From assembly GCF_019669985.1 (NCBI RefSeq), contig NZ_AP019782.1:1108501-1172500 (forward strand): a stretch of 64,000 bases of DNA. Reading direction: 5' to 3'. The translations under genes and the position numbers were made by a program. The notes beneath the pieces were generated by a model. That model did not search any database and was not told where the DNA came from. It was given only the letters and a program-made list of their open reading frames with translations. Shown here piece after piece: positions 26,327 through 35,178 of the stretch. This DNA is from Methylogaea oryzae. GTDB taxonomy: Bacteria; Pseudomonadota; Gammaproteobacteria; Methylococcales; Methylococcaceae. How positions within the stretch are numbered: the first letter of the stretch is position 1; each line of letters begins with the position of its first letter.

Positions 26327-27883
26327 ATGGCACCGCACGACATCGAAGCCTCGTTACCCCGGTTGTTGCGCGCCGCTGCGCAGCAATATCCCCAGCACCC
26401 GGCCGTCATCCTTCCCGACAAGCGCATCGACTTCGCCGCTTTCGACCGGCTGTCCGACCGGGCGGCGGCGGGCTTGGCCGCCAAGGGTGTGGCCAAGGGC
26501 GACCGGGTAGGGCTTTACTGCGCCAACAGCGCTGATTTCGCCGTGGCCTATGCCGGCATCCTCAAGGCGGGGGCGGTGGTGGTGCCGTTGAACCTGTTGT
26601 ACAGCCCGGCCGAAGTGGCTTACATGCTGAACGACTCCGGCGCCAAAGGCCTTATCTACCACGGTCCGTTCCAGGACATGGCCGATTACGCGCGGGGAGC
26701 TGTGGCGGGGCTGGAATTTTTCGTTGCCGTGGACGATCGCTCCGGCCCGGAAGGCTGGGGCGCTTTCCTGGCCAATGAAGGGCCCGTGCCTGACCCCGTG
26801 TTCGATACCGGCGAGGATTTGGCCGTCATCCTCTACACCTCCGGCACCACCGGCCATCCCAAGGGCGCCATGCTCACCCACCGCAACCTGGCGGCCAACA
26901 CCGCCAGCGTGCGGCAGGCCCTCGATTGGCGCGCCGGGGAGGACGTGGTGCTGCTGGTGCTGCCCATGTTCCACGCTTTCGCCGCCACGGTGGGCATGCT
27001 GACGCCGCTGGTGTGCGGTTGCGCTTTCGCGCCGGTGGCCCGGTTCGAGCCCGACACCGTGGTGAAAACCATGGCGGCCGCCAAGGCCACGGTATTCCTG
27101 GGCGTGCCCAGCATGTACAGCGTGTTGCTGCGCATCAAGGACGAACTGGCGTCCGTGGTCAGCGGCTTGCGCCTGTGCGTGTCCGGCGGCGCCGCCTTGC
27201 CGGTGGAGGTGCTGCGGGGATTCGCCGAGCGTTTCGGCGTGACGATCTACGAAGGCGACGGTCCCACCGAATGCTCGCCGGTAACCTGCGTCAATCCTAT
27301 CGGCGGTTTGGTCAAGCCGGGGACGGTGGGATTGCCGGTGCCCATGGTGGAAATGCGCATCGTGGACGAGGCGGGCGAGCCGCTGCCCCTGGGCGAAGTG
27401 GGCGAGATCGCCGTGCGCGGCCCCAACGTGATGAAAGGGTATTGGCGCTTGCCGGAGGCCACCGCGGAGTCGTTCCACGACGGTTGGTTCCTCACCGGCG
27501 ATTTGGGGACGGAAGACGAAGACGGCTATTTCGCCATCGTCGACCGGAAAAAGGACATGATCATCGTCAACGGCATGAACGTTTATCCTCGCGTCATCGA
27601 GGACGCCCTCTACAGCTTGGCCGGGGTGCGGGAAGCGGCCGTGGTGGGAGAACTGCACGATTTGCACGGGGAAATTCCCGTGGCGTACGTGTCGCTGCAC
27701 GAGGAAAGCAACCTGAGCGGCGCCGAAGTTCGCAACTGGTGCAAGGAACGCCTGGGCCGCCACGAAATTCCCCGCAAAGTGGTGGTGTTGCCGGAGCTGC
27801 CCAAGAACGCCACGGGCAAGATACTCAAGCGCCAACTGCGAAAGCACGGCGAAGTGGAGCGGGGCGTGGTCGGGCTGGAGTGA
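26327..27883 (+). CDS. Long-chain fatty-acid--CoA ligase (AMP-forming)
   Basis: This 518-residue ANL-superfamily enzyme activates a carboxylic acid with ATP and CoA. It has the P-loop YTSGTTGHPKGAMLTH near residue 170, the A5-type motif YEGDGPTECSP near 307, the hinge DLGTEDEDGYFAIVDRKKDMI near 393 and the catalytic Lys in NATGKILKR near 504. The closest relatives appear to be medium/long-chain acyl-CoA ligases. It ends 56 bp from convergent bepA and is probably in one transcript with the Ubi hydroxylase. Confidence 0.9.
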   Translation: MAPHDIEASLPRLLRAAAQQYPQHPAVILPDKRIDFAAFDRLSDRAAAGLAAKGVAKGDRVGLYCANSADFAVAYAGILKAGAVVVPLNLLYSPAEVAYMLNDSGAKGLIYHGPFQDMADYARGAVAGLEFFVAVDDRSGPEGWGAFLANEGPVPDPVFDTGEDLAVILYTSGTTGHPKGAMLTHRNLAANTASVRQALDWRAGEDVVLLVLPMFHAFAATVGMLTPLVCGCAFAPVARFEPDTVVKTMAAAKATVFLGVPSMYSVLLRIKDELASVVSGLRLCVSGGAALPVEVLRGFAERFGVTIYEGDGPTECSPVTCVNPIGGLVKPGTVGLPVPMVEMRIVDEAGEPLPLGEVGEIAVRGPNVMKGYWRLPEATAESFHDGWFLTGDLGTEDEDGYFAIVDRKKDMIIVNGMNVYPRVIEDALYSLAGVREAAVVGELHDLHGEIPVAYVSLHEESNLSGAEVRNWCKERLGRHEIPRKVVVLPELPKNATGKILKRQLRKHGEVERGVVGLE

Positions 27884-27900
27884 TTCCAGCCGCTTGTTCA

Positions 27901-27931
27901 GCCGGCGGAACGGGAAAACGGTTCCGCCGGC
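27901..27931. terminator. Hairpin between convergent acyl-CoA ligase and bepA
   Basis: GCCGGCGGAAC at 27901-27911 pairs perfectly with GTTCCGCCGGC at 27921-27931. No T-tract follows on either side, so it is terminator-like rather than certain. Confidence 0.5.
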
Positions 27932-27939
27932 CGCTTAGC

Positions 27940-29412
27940 TTAGTAGCGGTCCTCTTCCCGCTTCGCCCTCTCTTCTTCCATCAGCTCGCCGAGCCGCTGG
28001 TCGATCATGGTGGAGAGGTAGAAGTTGCCTTTGGCGGCTTGCAGCGCCAGTTTCAGCTGCAGAATCGCGGCCCGGTTGTGGCCGGCGTGGTAGTAGTATT
28101 CCGCCATGTAGCGATGGCCTTCCGCTTCGTTGCCCAGCTTGGTGTAGGCCTCGGCCAGCATTTGGTTGATTTCCGGCGTCGCTTTGGCGTGGCGCAAATA
28201 ATCCGTCAGCAGCTTGCGCGTCCGTTCCGGCTTTCCGGCCAGCAGCTGCGCTTGGCTGGCTTCCAGCAGCAAGGACCGGTTTTCCGGGAAGCGGGTCAAA
28301 GCTTGGTCGAACAAGGCCAATGCCTCGTTGTAGCGGCCGGCGGCGATTTCGGCCTGGGCCAGGGCGTTGATGAAGTGGGATTGCTCCGGATATTTGCGCA
28401 CCAGCTTGGTTAGGGTGTCGCGGGCTTCGGCGGTTTTGTTCTGCTTGATTTGAACGAGGGCCAAGCCGTAGCGGGCGATGTCTTGCTGCTGCTCCGTGCC
28501 TTGCTTTAGCACGGCCTTGAAATATTGCGTCGCCTCGCCGGTGTCGTTGATGGTGTGGGCGCGCAGCTTGGTGCGGATGATTTGGAAGGCGGCGGTATCC
28601 GGGTATTGCTTATAGGGGAATACTTCGGCGCGGGCGCGGGTTTCGGAAATACGGGACACGGTCACGGGGTGGGTGCGCAGGAATTCCGGCAGGTTGCGCC
28701 CCTCATAGCGGTTGGATTGCTGCAGTTTTTCGAAGAAAGATGGCATGGCGCGAGGGTCGAACTCCGAGCGCGACAGGGTTTGCATGCCGACGCTGTCCGC
28801 TTCTTGTTCGTTGTCCCGGGTGAAGTTGATCTGGAACTGCGTTGCGCCGGCTTGCAGGGCGACCAGCGCCGCCTGTCCGGCCTGGGGCGATTTGGTGCCC
28901 AGCAGAATGGCGCCCAGCATGGCGGCGGCGGAAGGGATGCTCAACCGCTTGCTGGCTTCCAGCGACTGGTAAAGGTGGCGCTGGGTGACGTGGGCGATTT
29001 CGTGCGCCAGCACGGAGGCCAACTCGCTTTCCTCGTCGGCCATTAGGATCAGCCCGGAATTAACGCCGATTTGCCCGCCGGGGCCGGCGAAAGCGTTGAT
29101 ATTGGGATCGGCCACGACGAAGAAATTGAAGCTCTGGCGCGGGTTGTCGCTGTTCGCCGCCAGCTTCTGGCCGATGGTTTGGATATAGTCGGAAATTTCC
29201 GGGTCGTCGTCGATGGTGGCTTGGCTGCGCACTTGGCGCAGAAACATTTCGCCGAACTCCCGTTCTTGCTCGGGCGTGAACAGGGTGCCGGTGGAATCGC
29301 CGATGTCGGGCAATTGGATACTGTCGCTCATGCCAGCCGGCGCGGCGAGTATCAGTATCAACGGCAACACCAAACGGCGGAGCGGGCGGCGGGGGATTTT
29401 CAAGCAAGGCAT
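27940..29412 (-). CDS. bepA: BepA-type periplasmic M48 metalloprotease with TPR domain
   Basis: This 490-residue protein (start at 29412, chosen because the signal peptide RRLVLPLILILAAPAGMS begins there) has an M48 zinc protease domain with HEIAH at 137-141 and the distal Glu in EQEADSVGMQ. The C-terminal half is TPR repeats (about 300-480). BepA (YfgC) is a periplasmic chaperone/protease that helps or degrades LptD and other outer-membrane proteins. It is divergent from the sulfur-relay operon. Confidence 0.92.
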   Translation of the reverse strand: MPCLKIPRRPLRRLVLPLILILAAPAGMSDSIQLPDIGDSTGTLFTPEQEREFGEMFLRQVRSQATIDDDPEISDYIQTIGQKLAANSDNPRQSFNFFVVADPNINAFAGPGGQIGVNSGLILMADEESELASVLAHEIAHVTQRHLYQSLEASKRLSIPSAAAMLGAILLGTKSPQAGQAALVALQAGATQFQINFTRDNEQEADSVGMQTLSRSEFDPRAMPSFFEKLQQSNRYEGRNLPEFLRTHPVTVSRISETRARAEVFPYKQYPDTAAFQIIRTKLRAHTINDTGEATQYFKAVLKQGTEQQQDIARYGLALVQIKQNKTAEARDTLTKLVRKYPEQSHFINALAQAEIAAGRYNEALALFDQALTRFPENRSLLLEASQAQLLAGKPERTRKLLTDYLRHAKATPEINQMLAEAYTKLGNEAEGHRYMAEYYYHAGHNRAAILQLKLALQAAKGNFYLSTMIDQRLGELMEEERAKREEDRY

Positions 29413-29548
29413 ACGCGCTACGACCTTCGGCCGAGGGTAAAGTTCGGGATGGCATAGTGTAACAGGGCCATCGACGCCGCATGGGCAATCCGTCGCACAA
29501 CTCGCCTTGATGAGGTCCGGGGCCGACAAGCGCCGGCGGGAGTCGTTC

Positions 29549-29554
29549 TATAAT
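29549..29554 (+). promoter_or_regulatory. -10 hexamer directly before the sulfur-relay operon
   Basis: A perfect TATAAT ends 7 bp before the tusD/dsrE ATG. If used, transcription would start at or next to the A of the ATG, giving a leaderless mRNA; no ribosome site is visible before this ATG. Confidence 0.45.
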
Positions 29555-29561
29555 AGCCGCC

Positions 29562-29948
29562 ATGAAATTCGCACTGATGGTCAACGGCAGTCCTTATCGT
29601 TCGCAAGGCGCGTTAAGCGCGTGCCGCTTCGCCATGGCCGCGGTGGAGCAGGGCCACCAGGTGCTGCGGGTGTTTTTCCACGGCGACGGGGTCTATAACG
29701 CCGTCAGGGACGCCGTTCCGCCTGCCGATGAAATTCAATTGCCGCAACTATGGCGCGATTTGGCGCGGGACCACGGCGTGGATTTGGCGGTATGCAGCGC
29801 GGCGGCGGAACGGCGCGGCGTGCTGGGCGAGCAGGGCGAGGACATGGAGGCTTTTCCCGCCGTGGCGGACGGGTTCCGCGTGGCCGGCCTGGGGCTATGG
29901 ATGGACGCCTGTTTGGCGGCGGACCGGGTCATCGTTTTTCACGGTTGA
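29562..29948 (+). CDS. tusD: Sulfurtransferase subunit TusD/DsrE
   Basis: This 128-residue DsrE-family protein has the persulfide-carrying Cys at residue 78 (LAVCSAAAERRGV), the same number as in characterised TusD and DsrE. It would form a hexamer with the next two proteins and accept sulfur from TusA-like donors for tRNA 2-thiouridine synthesis or for sulfur oxidation. It is first in a compact four-gene operon. Confidence 0.92.
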   Translation: MKFALMVNGSPYRSQGALSACRFAMAAVEQGHQVLRVFFHGDGVYNAVRDAVPPADEIQLPQLWRDLARDHGVDLAVCSAAAERRGVLGEQGEDMEAFPAVADGFRVAGLGLWMDACLAADRVIVFHG

Positions 29949-29951
29949 AAT

Positions 29952-30311
29952 ATGACGGGCAAACGATTTTTGTTTTTGCTGCGGCGCACGCCCATGGGCG
30001 GCCAGCAAGCGCAGGAAGCGCTGGATGCGGCGCTCACGGCGGCCGCTTTCGACCAGTCGGTGCGGCTGCTGTTTTTGGACGACGGCGTCTGGCAGCTCAA
30101 AGCAGGGCAGCAGACCGCCGCCGGCCGCAATCCGGCGGCGTTGTTCCGCAGCTTGGCGCTGTACGACGTGGAGACCCCGCCCCTGGTTGAGCGGGAGTCT
30201 TTGCAGGAGCGCGGCTTGCGCGAGGAGGATTTGCTGATCCCCGTGGCCCTCGTGCCGCGCGGCCAGGTGCCGTCCTTGCTGCGCGACTGCGACGTATTGC
30301 TGAGCTTGTAA
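29952..30311 (+). CDS. tusC: Sulfur relay subunit TusC/DsrF
   Basis: This 119-residue DsrE/F-fold protein (FLFLLRRTPMGGQQAQEALD at the start, VRLLFLDDGVWQL in the middle) is the structural partner of TusD/DsrE and TusB/DsrH. Its gene begins 3 bp after tusD and ends 4 bp before tusB. It has no cysteine that I can see, as expected for a subunit without a persulfide role. Confidence 0.88.
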   Translation: MTGKRFLFLLRRTPMGGQQAQEALDAALTAAAFDQSVRLLFLDDGVWQLKAGQQTAAGRNPAALFRSLALYDVETPPLVERESLQERGLREEDLLIPVALVPRGQVPSLLRDCDVLLSL

Positions 30312-30315
30312 GCCC

Positions 30316-30612
30316 ATGGCCGTTTTACACATCGTCAATCGCAGTCCCATGGCCGCGCCGGCCTTGCGCCAATGCTTGGCGCGCTTGGGCGAGGACGACA
30401 GCCTGTTGCTGATCGAGGACGGCGTTTACGCGGTGGCGGCGCAGGGGGAAGCGGCCGCGTTGTTGGCGGGGCGCCGGGTATACGCGCTGGAAGCGGATTT
30501 GGCGGCGCGGGGACTGGACCAAGCCGAGCGCTTGGCCGGCGTGGAAACGGTGGACTACGCCGGTTTCGTGCGGATGGCGGCGGAGCACGCCCAGGTGTTG
30601 TCATGGACCTGA
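30316..30612 (+). CDS. tusB: Sulfur relay subunit TusB/DsrH
   Basis: This 98-residue DsrH-family protein begins VLHIVNRSP and has LLLIEDGVYAV and VYALEADLAARGL, all family hallmarks. It carries Cys20 (LRQCLARLG). DsrH of sulfur-oxidising bacteria has a conserved Cys20, whereas E. coli TusB, as I recall its sequence, has no Cys there. The stop overlaps the dsrC/tusE start by 10 nt. Confidence 0.88.
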   Translation: MAVLHIVNRSPMAAPALRQCLARLGEDDSLLLIEDGVYAVAAQGEAAALLAGRRVYALEADLAARGLDQAERLAGVETVDYAGFVRMAAEHAQVLSWT

Positions 30613-30941
30613 TCGTCGTCGGCAATCGCAAAGTGGCCGTTAGGCATGGCGGTTATCTGGTTTACCAGTCGGATTGGGACGAGCGGGTGGCGGAGTTCAT
30701 CGCCGCTTCCGAAGGGGTGTTCTTGACCGGCGCCCACTGGGAGATCATCCATTTTATGCGCGCCTACTACCGGGAATATCAGCACCTGCCCAACAATCGG
30801 CAGTTCACCAAGGCGGTGGAAAAAACGCTGGGGCCGGACAAGGGCAACAGCCGTTATCTCTACGGCCTTTTCCCCAACGGCCCCTTGCGCCTCGCCTGCA
30901 AAATCGGCGGCCTGCCCAGGCCGCCGAGCTGCATCATTTAA
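30603..30941 (+). CDS. DsrC/TusE-family sulfur carrier with both C-terminal cysteines
   Basis: This 112-residue protein begins with the ATG at 30603, inside the tusB 3' end. It has the DsrC fold features DWDERVAEFIAASEG, then LTGAHWEIIHFMRAYYREYQ. The C-terminal arm reads LACKIGGLPRPPSCII with C99 and C110, 11 residues apart. TusE proteins keep only the distal Cys, whereas true DsrC has both. The distal Cys is third from the end rather than penultimate. It should take sulfur from DsrEFH/TusBCD; whether it delivers to MnmA or works in a trisulfide redox cycle is open. Confidence 0.88.
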   Translation: MDLIVVGNRKVAVRHGGYLVYQSDWDERVAEFIAASEGVFLTGAHWEIIHFMRAYYREYQHLPNNRQFTKAVEKTLGPDKGNSRYLYGLFPNGPLRLACKIGGLPRPPSCII

Positions 30942-30956
30942 GCAAAGCTTCCCTGT

Positions 30957-31658
30957 TTACTGCCACGACCCGTCCGCCATGCGGCAGGCGGTTTGGGTGA
31001 CGTTGCTCAACAGCGCGCCGCCCTGCGTCAGCTGGTAGCTGAACTCCCGGCACCAGTTGCCCGCCGGGCTTCTGTAGCTGCGCAAGGGGACGACCCGGTA
31101 CTGGCTGTTGCTGGCCTGGTTGAACCAGGTGACGGGGCGTTGGTCGTAACCGTATTCCAGCGCTTGGCTGAAGCAGGAGCGGTCGCCCGGATCCATGGCT
31201 TGGCCCACCGTGTTGCCCAACATCTGGTTGATGACCGCGCCGGCGATCGCGCCCACCAGCGGGTTGCCCTGCTGGCCCATGGCATTGCCGATGGCGTTGC
31301 CCAAGGCTTGGCCGGCATTGCCGCCGCCCAGGTAGCCGCTGAGTCGCGCGTGGTTGCAAGTGCCGCCGCTGACGCCGTAGTTGTCGCCGCCGTAGCGGCT
31401 GTTGTAGCGGGAGTCGTAGCCGTCCCAGTAGCCTCGTTGCGACCCGCCGCGGCGGGCCTGGTCGTAATCGTCGTCGTCTCCCCGGCGGCGCCCATGACGC
31501 TTGCCGCGTTTTTCGTAACCGTCGTCGTCATAGTCCTGCTTGTCGCGTTTACCGTAGGCCGGCGCCCAGTCCGGCGGATCGGCGGCGGCGGGCTGCACGG
31601 CGAAGGCGAGCGCCGCGGTCAAGGCAATGGCGATAATTGGCGAATATAGGGTGCGCAT
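30957..31658 (-). CDS. Exported glycine-zipper surface-antigen-like protein
   Basis: This 233-residue protein (start MRTLYSP at 31658, with GAGG upstream) has a signal peptide ending in PAAA and a highly charged Asp/Lys/Arg/Tyr region (residues about 35-100). A glycine-zipper segment then follows (GNAIGNAMGQQGNPLVGAIA with AGAVINQML), as in 17-kDa-antigen-like outer-membrane proteins. The C-terminal part resembles the RT0821/Lpp0805 surface-protein family (SYRSPAGNWCREFSYQ), ending with Cys residues that may form a disulfide. Its 3' end lies 15 bp from dsrC/tusE on the other strand. Confidence 0.8.
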   Translation of the reverse strand: MRTLYSPIIAIALTAALAFAVQPAAADPPDWAPAYGKRDKQDYDDDGYEKRGKRHGRRRGDDDDYDQARRGGSQRGYWDGYDSRYNSRYGGDNYGVSGGTCNHARLSGYLGGGNAGQALGNAIGNAMGQQGNPLVGAIAGAVINQMLGNTVGQAMDPGDRSCFSQALEYGYDQRPVTWFNQASNSQYRVVPLRSYRSPAGNWCREFSYQLTQGGALLSNVTQTACRMADGSWQ

Positions 31659-31884
31659 GACAAACCTCGCAGCATAGTGGTGTCTGGGCATTATAGAAAC
31701 GGATGTTGCGCCGATGCCGAGACGAAGCGCACGGAAGGCGAGAAGGGCTGTTTCGAACGCCTCGGTCCATTTGTTTGGCGGCCCCGTCTTGTTATCATGC
31801 CGTCACTTTTCGGCCTATTTCAGGGATGCTTCCCGCCGGCCGCCCGAATCCCATCATCAAGATTTTTCCAGCAAAGGAACCTCT

Positions 31885-33558
31885 ATGTCCGACATCGAAA
31901 TCGCCCAGAAAGCCACCATGCTGCCGATCATGGATTTGGCCGAGCAGAAACTGGGGGTGGATCGCCAGCATTTGGACCCTTACGGCCACTACAAGGCCAA
32001 GCTGTGCCTGGATTACGTCAACTCCTTGGGCGATAAGCCGGACGGCAAGCTGATCCTGGTGACCGCCATCAGCCCGACGCCGGCCGGCGAGGGTAAGACC
32101 ACCACCACCGTGGGCTTGGGCGACGCCCTGAACCGTATCGGCAAGAAAGCCGTCATGTGCCTGCGCGAACCGTCCCTGGGGCCGTGCTTCGGCGTAAAGG
32201 GCGGCGCGGCTGGCGGCGGTTACGCCCAGGTAGTGCCCATGGAGGACATCAACCTGCACTTCACCGGCGACTTCCACGCCATCGGCGTGGCGCACAACCT
32301 GCTGGCGGCGCTGATCGACAACCACATTACCCAGGGCAACCCGCTGCACATCGATCCGCGCCGCATCCAATGGAAACGGGTGGTGGATATGAATGACCGC
32401 GCCCTGCGCAAAGTCGTCATCGGCATGGGCGGCCCCGGCAACGGCTATGTCCGCGAGGACGGCTACGACATCGTGGTGGCGTCGGAAGTGATGGCCATCC
32501 TGTGCTTGGCCACCGATTTGAAAGACCTGAAGGAGCGCCTGGGCCGCATCGTCATCGGTTACAAGGCCGACGGCAAGACGCCCATCTATGCCCGCGACCT
32601 GAAGGCTCACGGCGCCATGGCGGCGCTGTTGAAGGACGCCATCAAGCCCAACCTGGTGCAGACCCTGGAAAACAACATCGCCATCATCCACGGCGGTCCT
32701 TTCGCCAACATCGCCCACGGCTGCAATACGGTGACGGCCACCAAGACGGCTTTGAAACTGGCCGACTACGTGGTGACGGAAGCCGGTTTCGGCGCCGACC
32801 TGGGGGCGGAGAAGTTCCTCGACATCAAGTGCCGCATGGCCGGCCTCAACCCGGCGGCGGTGGTTCTGGTGGCGACGGTACGGGCGCTGAAGTTCCACGG
32901 CGGCGTGAAGAAGGAAGACTTGAACCAGGAAAACCTGGCGGCGCTGGAGCAGGGCCTAGCCAACCTGGAAAGGCATGTCCACAACATCCGGGAGCACTAC
33001 GGCCTGCCTTGCGTGGTGTCCATCAACCACTTCACTTTCGACACGGACGCGGAAATCGCCCTGCTGCAGAAGAAGTGCCAGGAGCTGGGCGTGCAGGCGG
33101 TGGTCGCCAAGCACTGGGCGCAAGGCGGCCAGGGCGCCGAGGAGCTGGCTCGCGTGGTGTCCGGCATTGTCGACAACCAGCCCGGCAAGCACAGCTTCGT
33201 CTACGGCGAAGACCTGAGCCTGTGGCAAAAGATCGAAGCCATCGCCACCAAGATTTACGGCGCCGGCGCCGTCACCGCCGATCCCAAGGTGAAATCGCAA
33301 CTGGCGGCCTGGAACGACGAATACGGCCACTATCCCATCTGCATGGCCAAGACGCAGATGTCCTTCTCCACCGACCCCAACGCCAAGGGTGCCCCCACCG
33401 GCCACACCGTGCACATCCGCGAAGTGCGCCTGGCCAACGGCGCCGGCTTCATCGTCGCCATCGCCGGCGACATGATGACCATGCCCGGCCTGCCGAAAGT
33501 CCCCGCCGCCGAGCACATCGACATCGACGACAACGGGCGGATTACCGGGCTTTTCTAA
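31885..33558 (+). CDS. fhs: Formate--tetrahydrofolate ligase
   Basis: This 557-residue enzyme makes 10-formyl-THF from formate, ATP and THF. The P-loop [18 protein letters not shown], the [20 protein letters not shown] motif and ITGLF C-terminus are all present. I chose the ATG at 31885, with AAAGGA upstream and the family N-terminus ([10 protein letters not shown]). In methylotrophs this enzyme lets formate-derived carbon enter the folate branch and serine cycle; elsewhere it supports purine and Met synthesis. It is divergent from the surface-antigen gene. Confidence 0.97.
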   Translation: MSDIEIAQKATMLPIMDLAEQKLGVDRQHLDPYGHYKAKLCLDYVNSLGDKPDGKLILVTAISPTPAGEGKTTTTVGLGDALNRIGKKAVMCLREPSLGPCFGVKGGAAGGGYAQVVPMEDINLHFTGDFHAIGVAHNLLAALIDNHITQGNPLHIDPRRIQWKRVVDMNDRALRKVVIGMGGPGNGYVREDGYDIVVASEVMAILCLATDLKDLKERLGRIVIGYKADGKTPIYARDLKAHGAMAALLKDAIKPNLVQTLENNIAIIHGGPFANIAHGCNTVTATKTALKLADYVVTEAGFGADLGAEKFLDIKCRMAGLNPAAVVLVATVRALKFHGGVKKEDLNQENLAALEQGLANLERHVHNIREHYGLPCVVSINHFTFDTDAEIALLQKKCQELGVQAVVAKHWAQGGQGAEELARVVSGIVDNQPGKHSFVYGEDLSLWQKIEAIATKIYGAGAVTADPKVKSQLAAWNDEYGHYPICMAKTQMSFSTDPNAKGAPTGHTVHIREVRLANGAGFIVAIAGDMMTMPGLPKVPAAEHIDIDDNGRITGLF

Positions 33559-33572
33559 GCTGCTGCGTTCTA

Positions 33573-33597
33573 GGAATCGCCGGTCGCCGGCGATTCC
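33573..33597 (+). terminator. Hairpin after fhs
   Basis: GGAATCGCCGG at 33573-33583 and CCGGCGATTCC at 33587-33597 form an 11-bp perfect stem with TCG loop, 14 bp after the fhs stop. There is no T-run. Confidence 0.5.
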
Positions 33598-33605
33598 TCG
33601 ACGGG

Positions 33606-33704
33606 TTAGGCGCCGAAATCTTCAGGCCAGCGGCGGGAGGAATGGACCACCGCCAATATTTGTACTTCGTCGGCTGCAATTCGATCCTTGATTGTCAAAA
33701 ATCC
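33606..33704 (-). pseudogene. Relic of a RelE/ParE-type toxin gene (C-terminal end)
   Basis: Read on the minus strand, 32 codons run from a TGA (33705-33707) to a TAA (33606-33608) and encode IKDRIAADEVQILAVVHSS followed by RRWPED. This is the C-terminal strand pattern of RelE/ParE toxins (a basic residue, charged turn, hydrophobic ILAVVH, then RRWP). No N-terminal part, start codon or antitoxin gene is seen nearby; an interspersed repeat begins 29 bp upstream of it. I read it as a decayed toxin-antitoxin locus. Confidence 0.6.
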
Positions 33705-33732
33705 TCAGTTCGCATATGGGCTGCGTGGAAGT

Positions 33733-33843
33733 CGTCATTCCGGCATGGACTGCCGGAATCCAGGGCCATGGATGGCGCCCACTTCGTACGCGAGCCTGTG
33801 CCCTCCCTGGCCATGGATCCCGGCATTCCCTGCCGGGGTGACG
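33733..33843. repeat. 111-bp interspersed repeat with inverted ends
   Basis: The ends are CGTCATTCCGGCA and TGCCGGGGTGACG, an imperfect inverted pair, and GCCATGGAT occurs inside each arm. This is the CGTCATTCC...GGAATCCAG-type element common in proteobacterial intergenic DNA. It lies in the gap between fhs and the cobalamin cluster. Confidence 0.7.
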
Positions 33844-34092
33844 GTGTATCTAGGTTGGCATAGCTTTCTTCATAATCAGGATTCGATAAGTCACGATGCA
33901 AGGGTAGGGATGGACGAGCAGTTCGCGCGTGCCCGCGCACGGCCTTCTCGCCCGAGTCGCGGATGTTCGGCGAGGTGATCCGTATGGCGGCGAACTGCCA
34001 TGATGACGCGTCGGCCGGCAGGTGCCGGTTTTCGTCCAGCGTAGTAAAGTAGCGTCGCGAATACGCCCCTCCGCCCTTTTCCCTTTGCAGCC
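33844..34092. other. Rest of the 534-bp fhs-cobW intergenic region
   Basis: The fhs-cobW gap runs from 33559 to 34092: hairpin, toxin relic, 111-bp repeat, then this 249-bp stretch. I see no gene here and no complete cobalamin riboswitch: the fragment GGCAGGTGCCGG near 34017-34028 alone is not enough, because the B12 box and GCCACTG core are missing. Confidence 0.5.
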
Positions 34093-35178
34093 ATGACCCG
34101 TATCCCCGTTACTGTTTTCACCGGCTTTCTCGGTGCCGGCAAAACCACCTTGCTTAATCACCTAATCCGCCAGCGCGGCGGGCGGCGTTATGCGGTGCTG
34201 GTCAACGAGTTCGGCGAGGTGCCGGTGGACGGCATACTTGCCCGCCAGGCGGGGCAGGCCGGCGAAGCCATCGAGTTCCACGATTTCGCCCAGGGCTTTA
34301 TCGCTTACGCGGGCGACAGCCGCTTTTTGCCCACCATGCAGGCCATCGCCCGGCGGCGCGGCCAGTTGGACCAGGTGCTGATCGAAACTTCCGGCTTGGC
34401 GCTGCCCACGGCGGTGATGGAAGCCTTGCAAAGCGAGGCCTTGGCGGCGGATTTTGTGCTGGACTCGGTGCTGGCGGTGGTGGATACGCCTTGGCTGCTG
34501 GAGCGGGACTTGGAAGCGGAGGGCGATCCGGTGCTGGAGGTGTTCGACCGACAGTTGGCGGCGGGCGACGTGGTGGTGCTGAACAAAATCGACGACTTGT
34601 CCGAGGATGCGCTGCTGGCGGCCGAAAGCCGCTTGCGCCGACGCGCGCCGGCCTTGCGCTTCATCGAGCCGGCCTACGGCGCCCAGCTGGACGCGCGGGT
34701 GGCCTTGGGCCTGCGATTGCATGAGGCGCGTAGCGAGGCCCACGGGCCCGTCTTCCTGCCGGTGGCCGGCTTGGGGCTGTCGGTGCTGGCCGATCAACGC
34801 CGGCTGGACGGCCACAGCCATTCCGGCCTGGGCAACCACGCCCACGGTCTCGCCACCCACCAGCATTTCCACGAGCAAGACCCCGGCTGGCTGTCCTTCG
34901 TGTTGCGTTCCGAGGCGCCGCAGCAGCCGGGGCGTTTGGCCGAGGCGTTGGCCCAATCGGCGCGTAGCGAGCAGCTGCTGCGGGTGAAAGGCTATGTGGC
35001 GGTGGAGGGCGACGCCCGGCCCTGGCTGGCGCAGGGCGTGCGCGAGCGGGTGGCGGTGCAGCCGGCGGCGGAAGCCGAGCCGGTGCGGCACTCGGAGCTG
35101 GTGTGCATCGGCCACCACCTGAGCCGCAGCCGTTTGGCGCAAACCTTGAGCGAGATAACGGGGACCCCATGGCGCTGA
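34093..35178 (+). CDS. CobW-like G3E GTPase lacking the CxCC motif
   Basis: This 361-residue G3E/COG0523 GTPase has Walker [12 protein letters not shown] at 11-21, ETSGLALP (the E-T-S-G motif) and NKIDDL (NKxD). A His-rich loop follows ([20 protein letters not shown]), then the CobW C-terminal domain. The metal-binding CxCC motif that normally follows NEFGE is absent; the segment reads [15 protein letters not shown]. Such proteins insert or chaperone metals; beside corrin genes, a cobalt role is likely. It overlaps the adenosyltransferase gene by 10 nt. Confidence 0.87.
   Translation: MTRIPVTVFTGFLGAGKTTLLNHLIRQRGGRRYAVLVNEFGEVPVDGILARQAGQAGEAIEFHDFAQGFIAYAGDSRFLPTMQAIARRRGQLDQVLIETSGLALPTAVMEALQSEALAADFVLDSVLAVVDTPWLLERDLEAEGDPVLEVFDRQLAAGDVVVLNKIDDLSEDALLAAESRLRRRAPALRFIEPAYGAQLDARVALGLRLHEARSEAHGPVFLPVAGLGLSVLADQRRLDGHSHSGLGNHAHGLATHQHFHEQDPGWLSFVLRSEAPQQPGRLAEALAQSARSEQLLRVKGYVAVEGDARPWLAQGVRERVAVQPAAEAEPVRHSELVCIGHHLSRSRLAQTLSEITGTPWR

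Noticed and set aside
33844-34092. Possible cobalamin riboswitch ahead of the CobW-like gene
   Set aside because: Only a short GGCAGGTGCCGG-like piece is present; the B12 box and GCCACTG core are missing.
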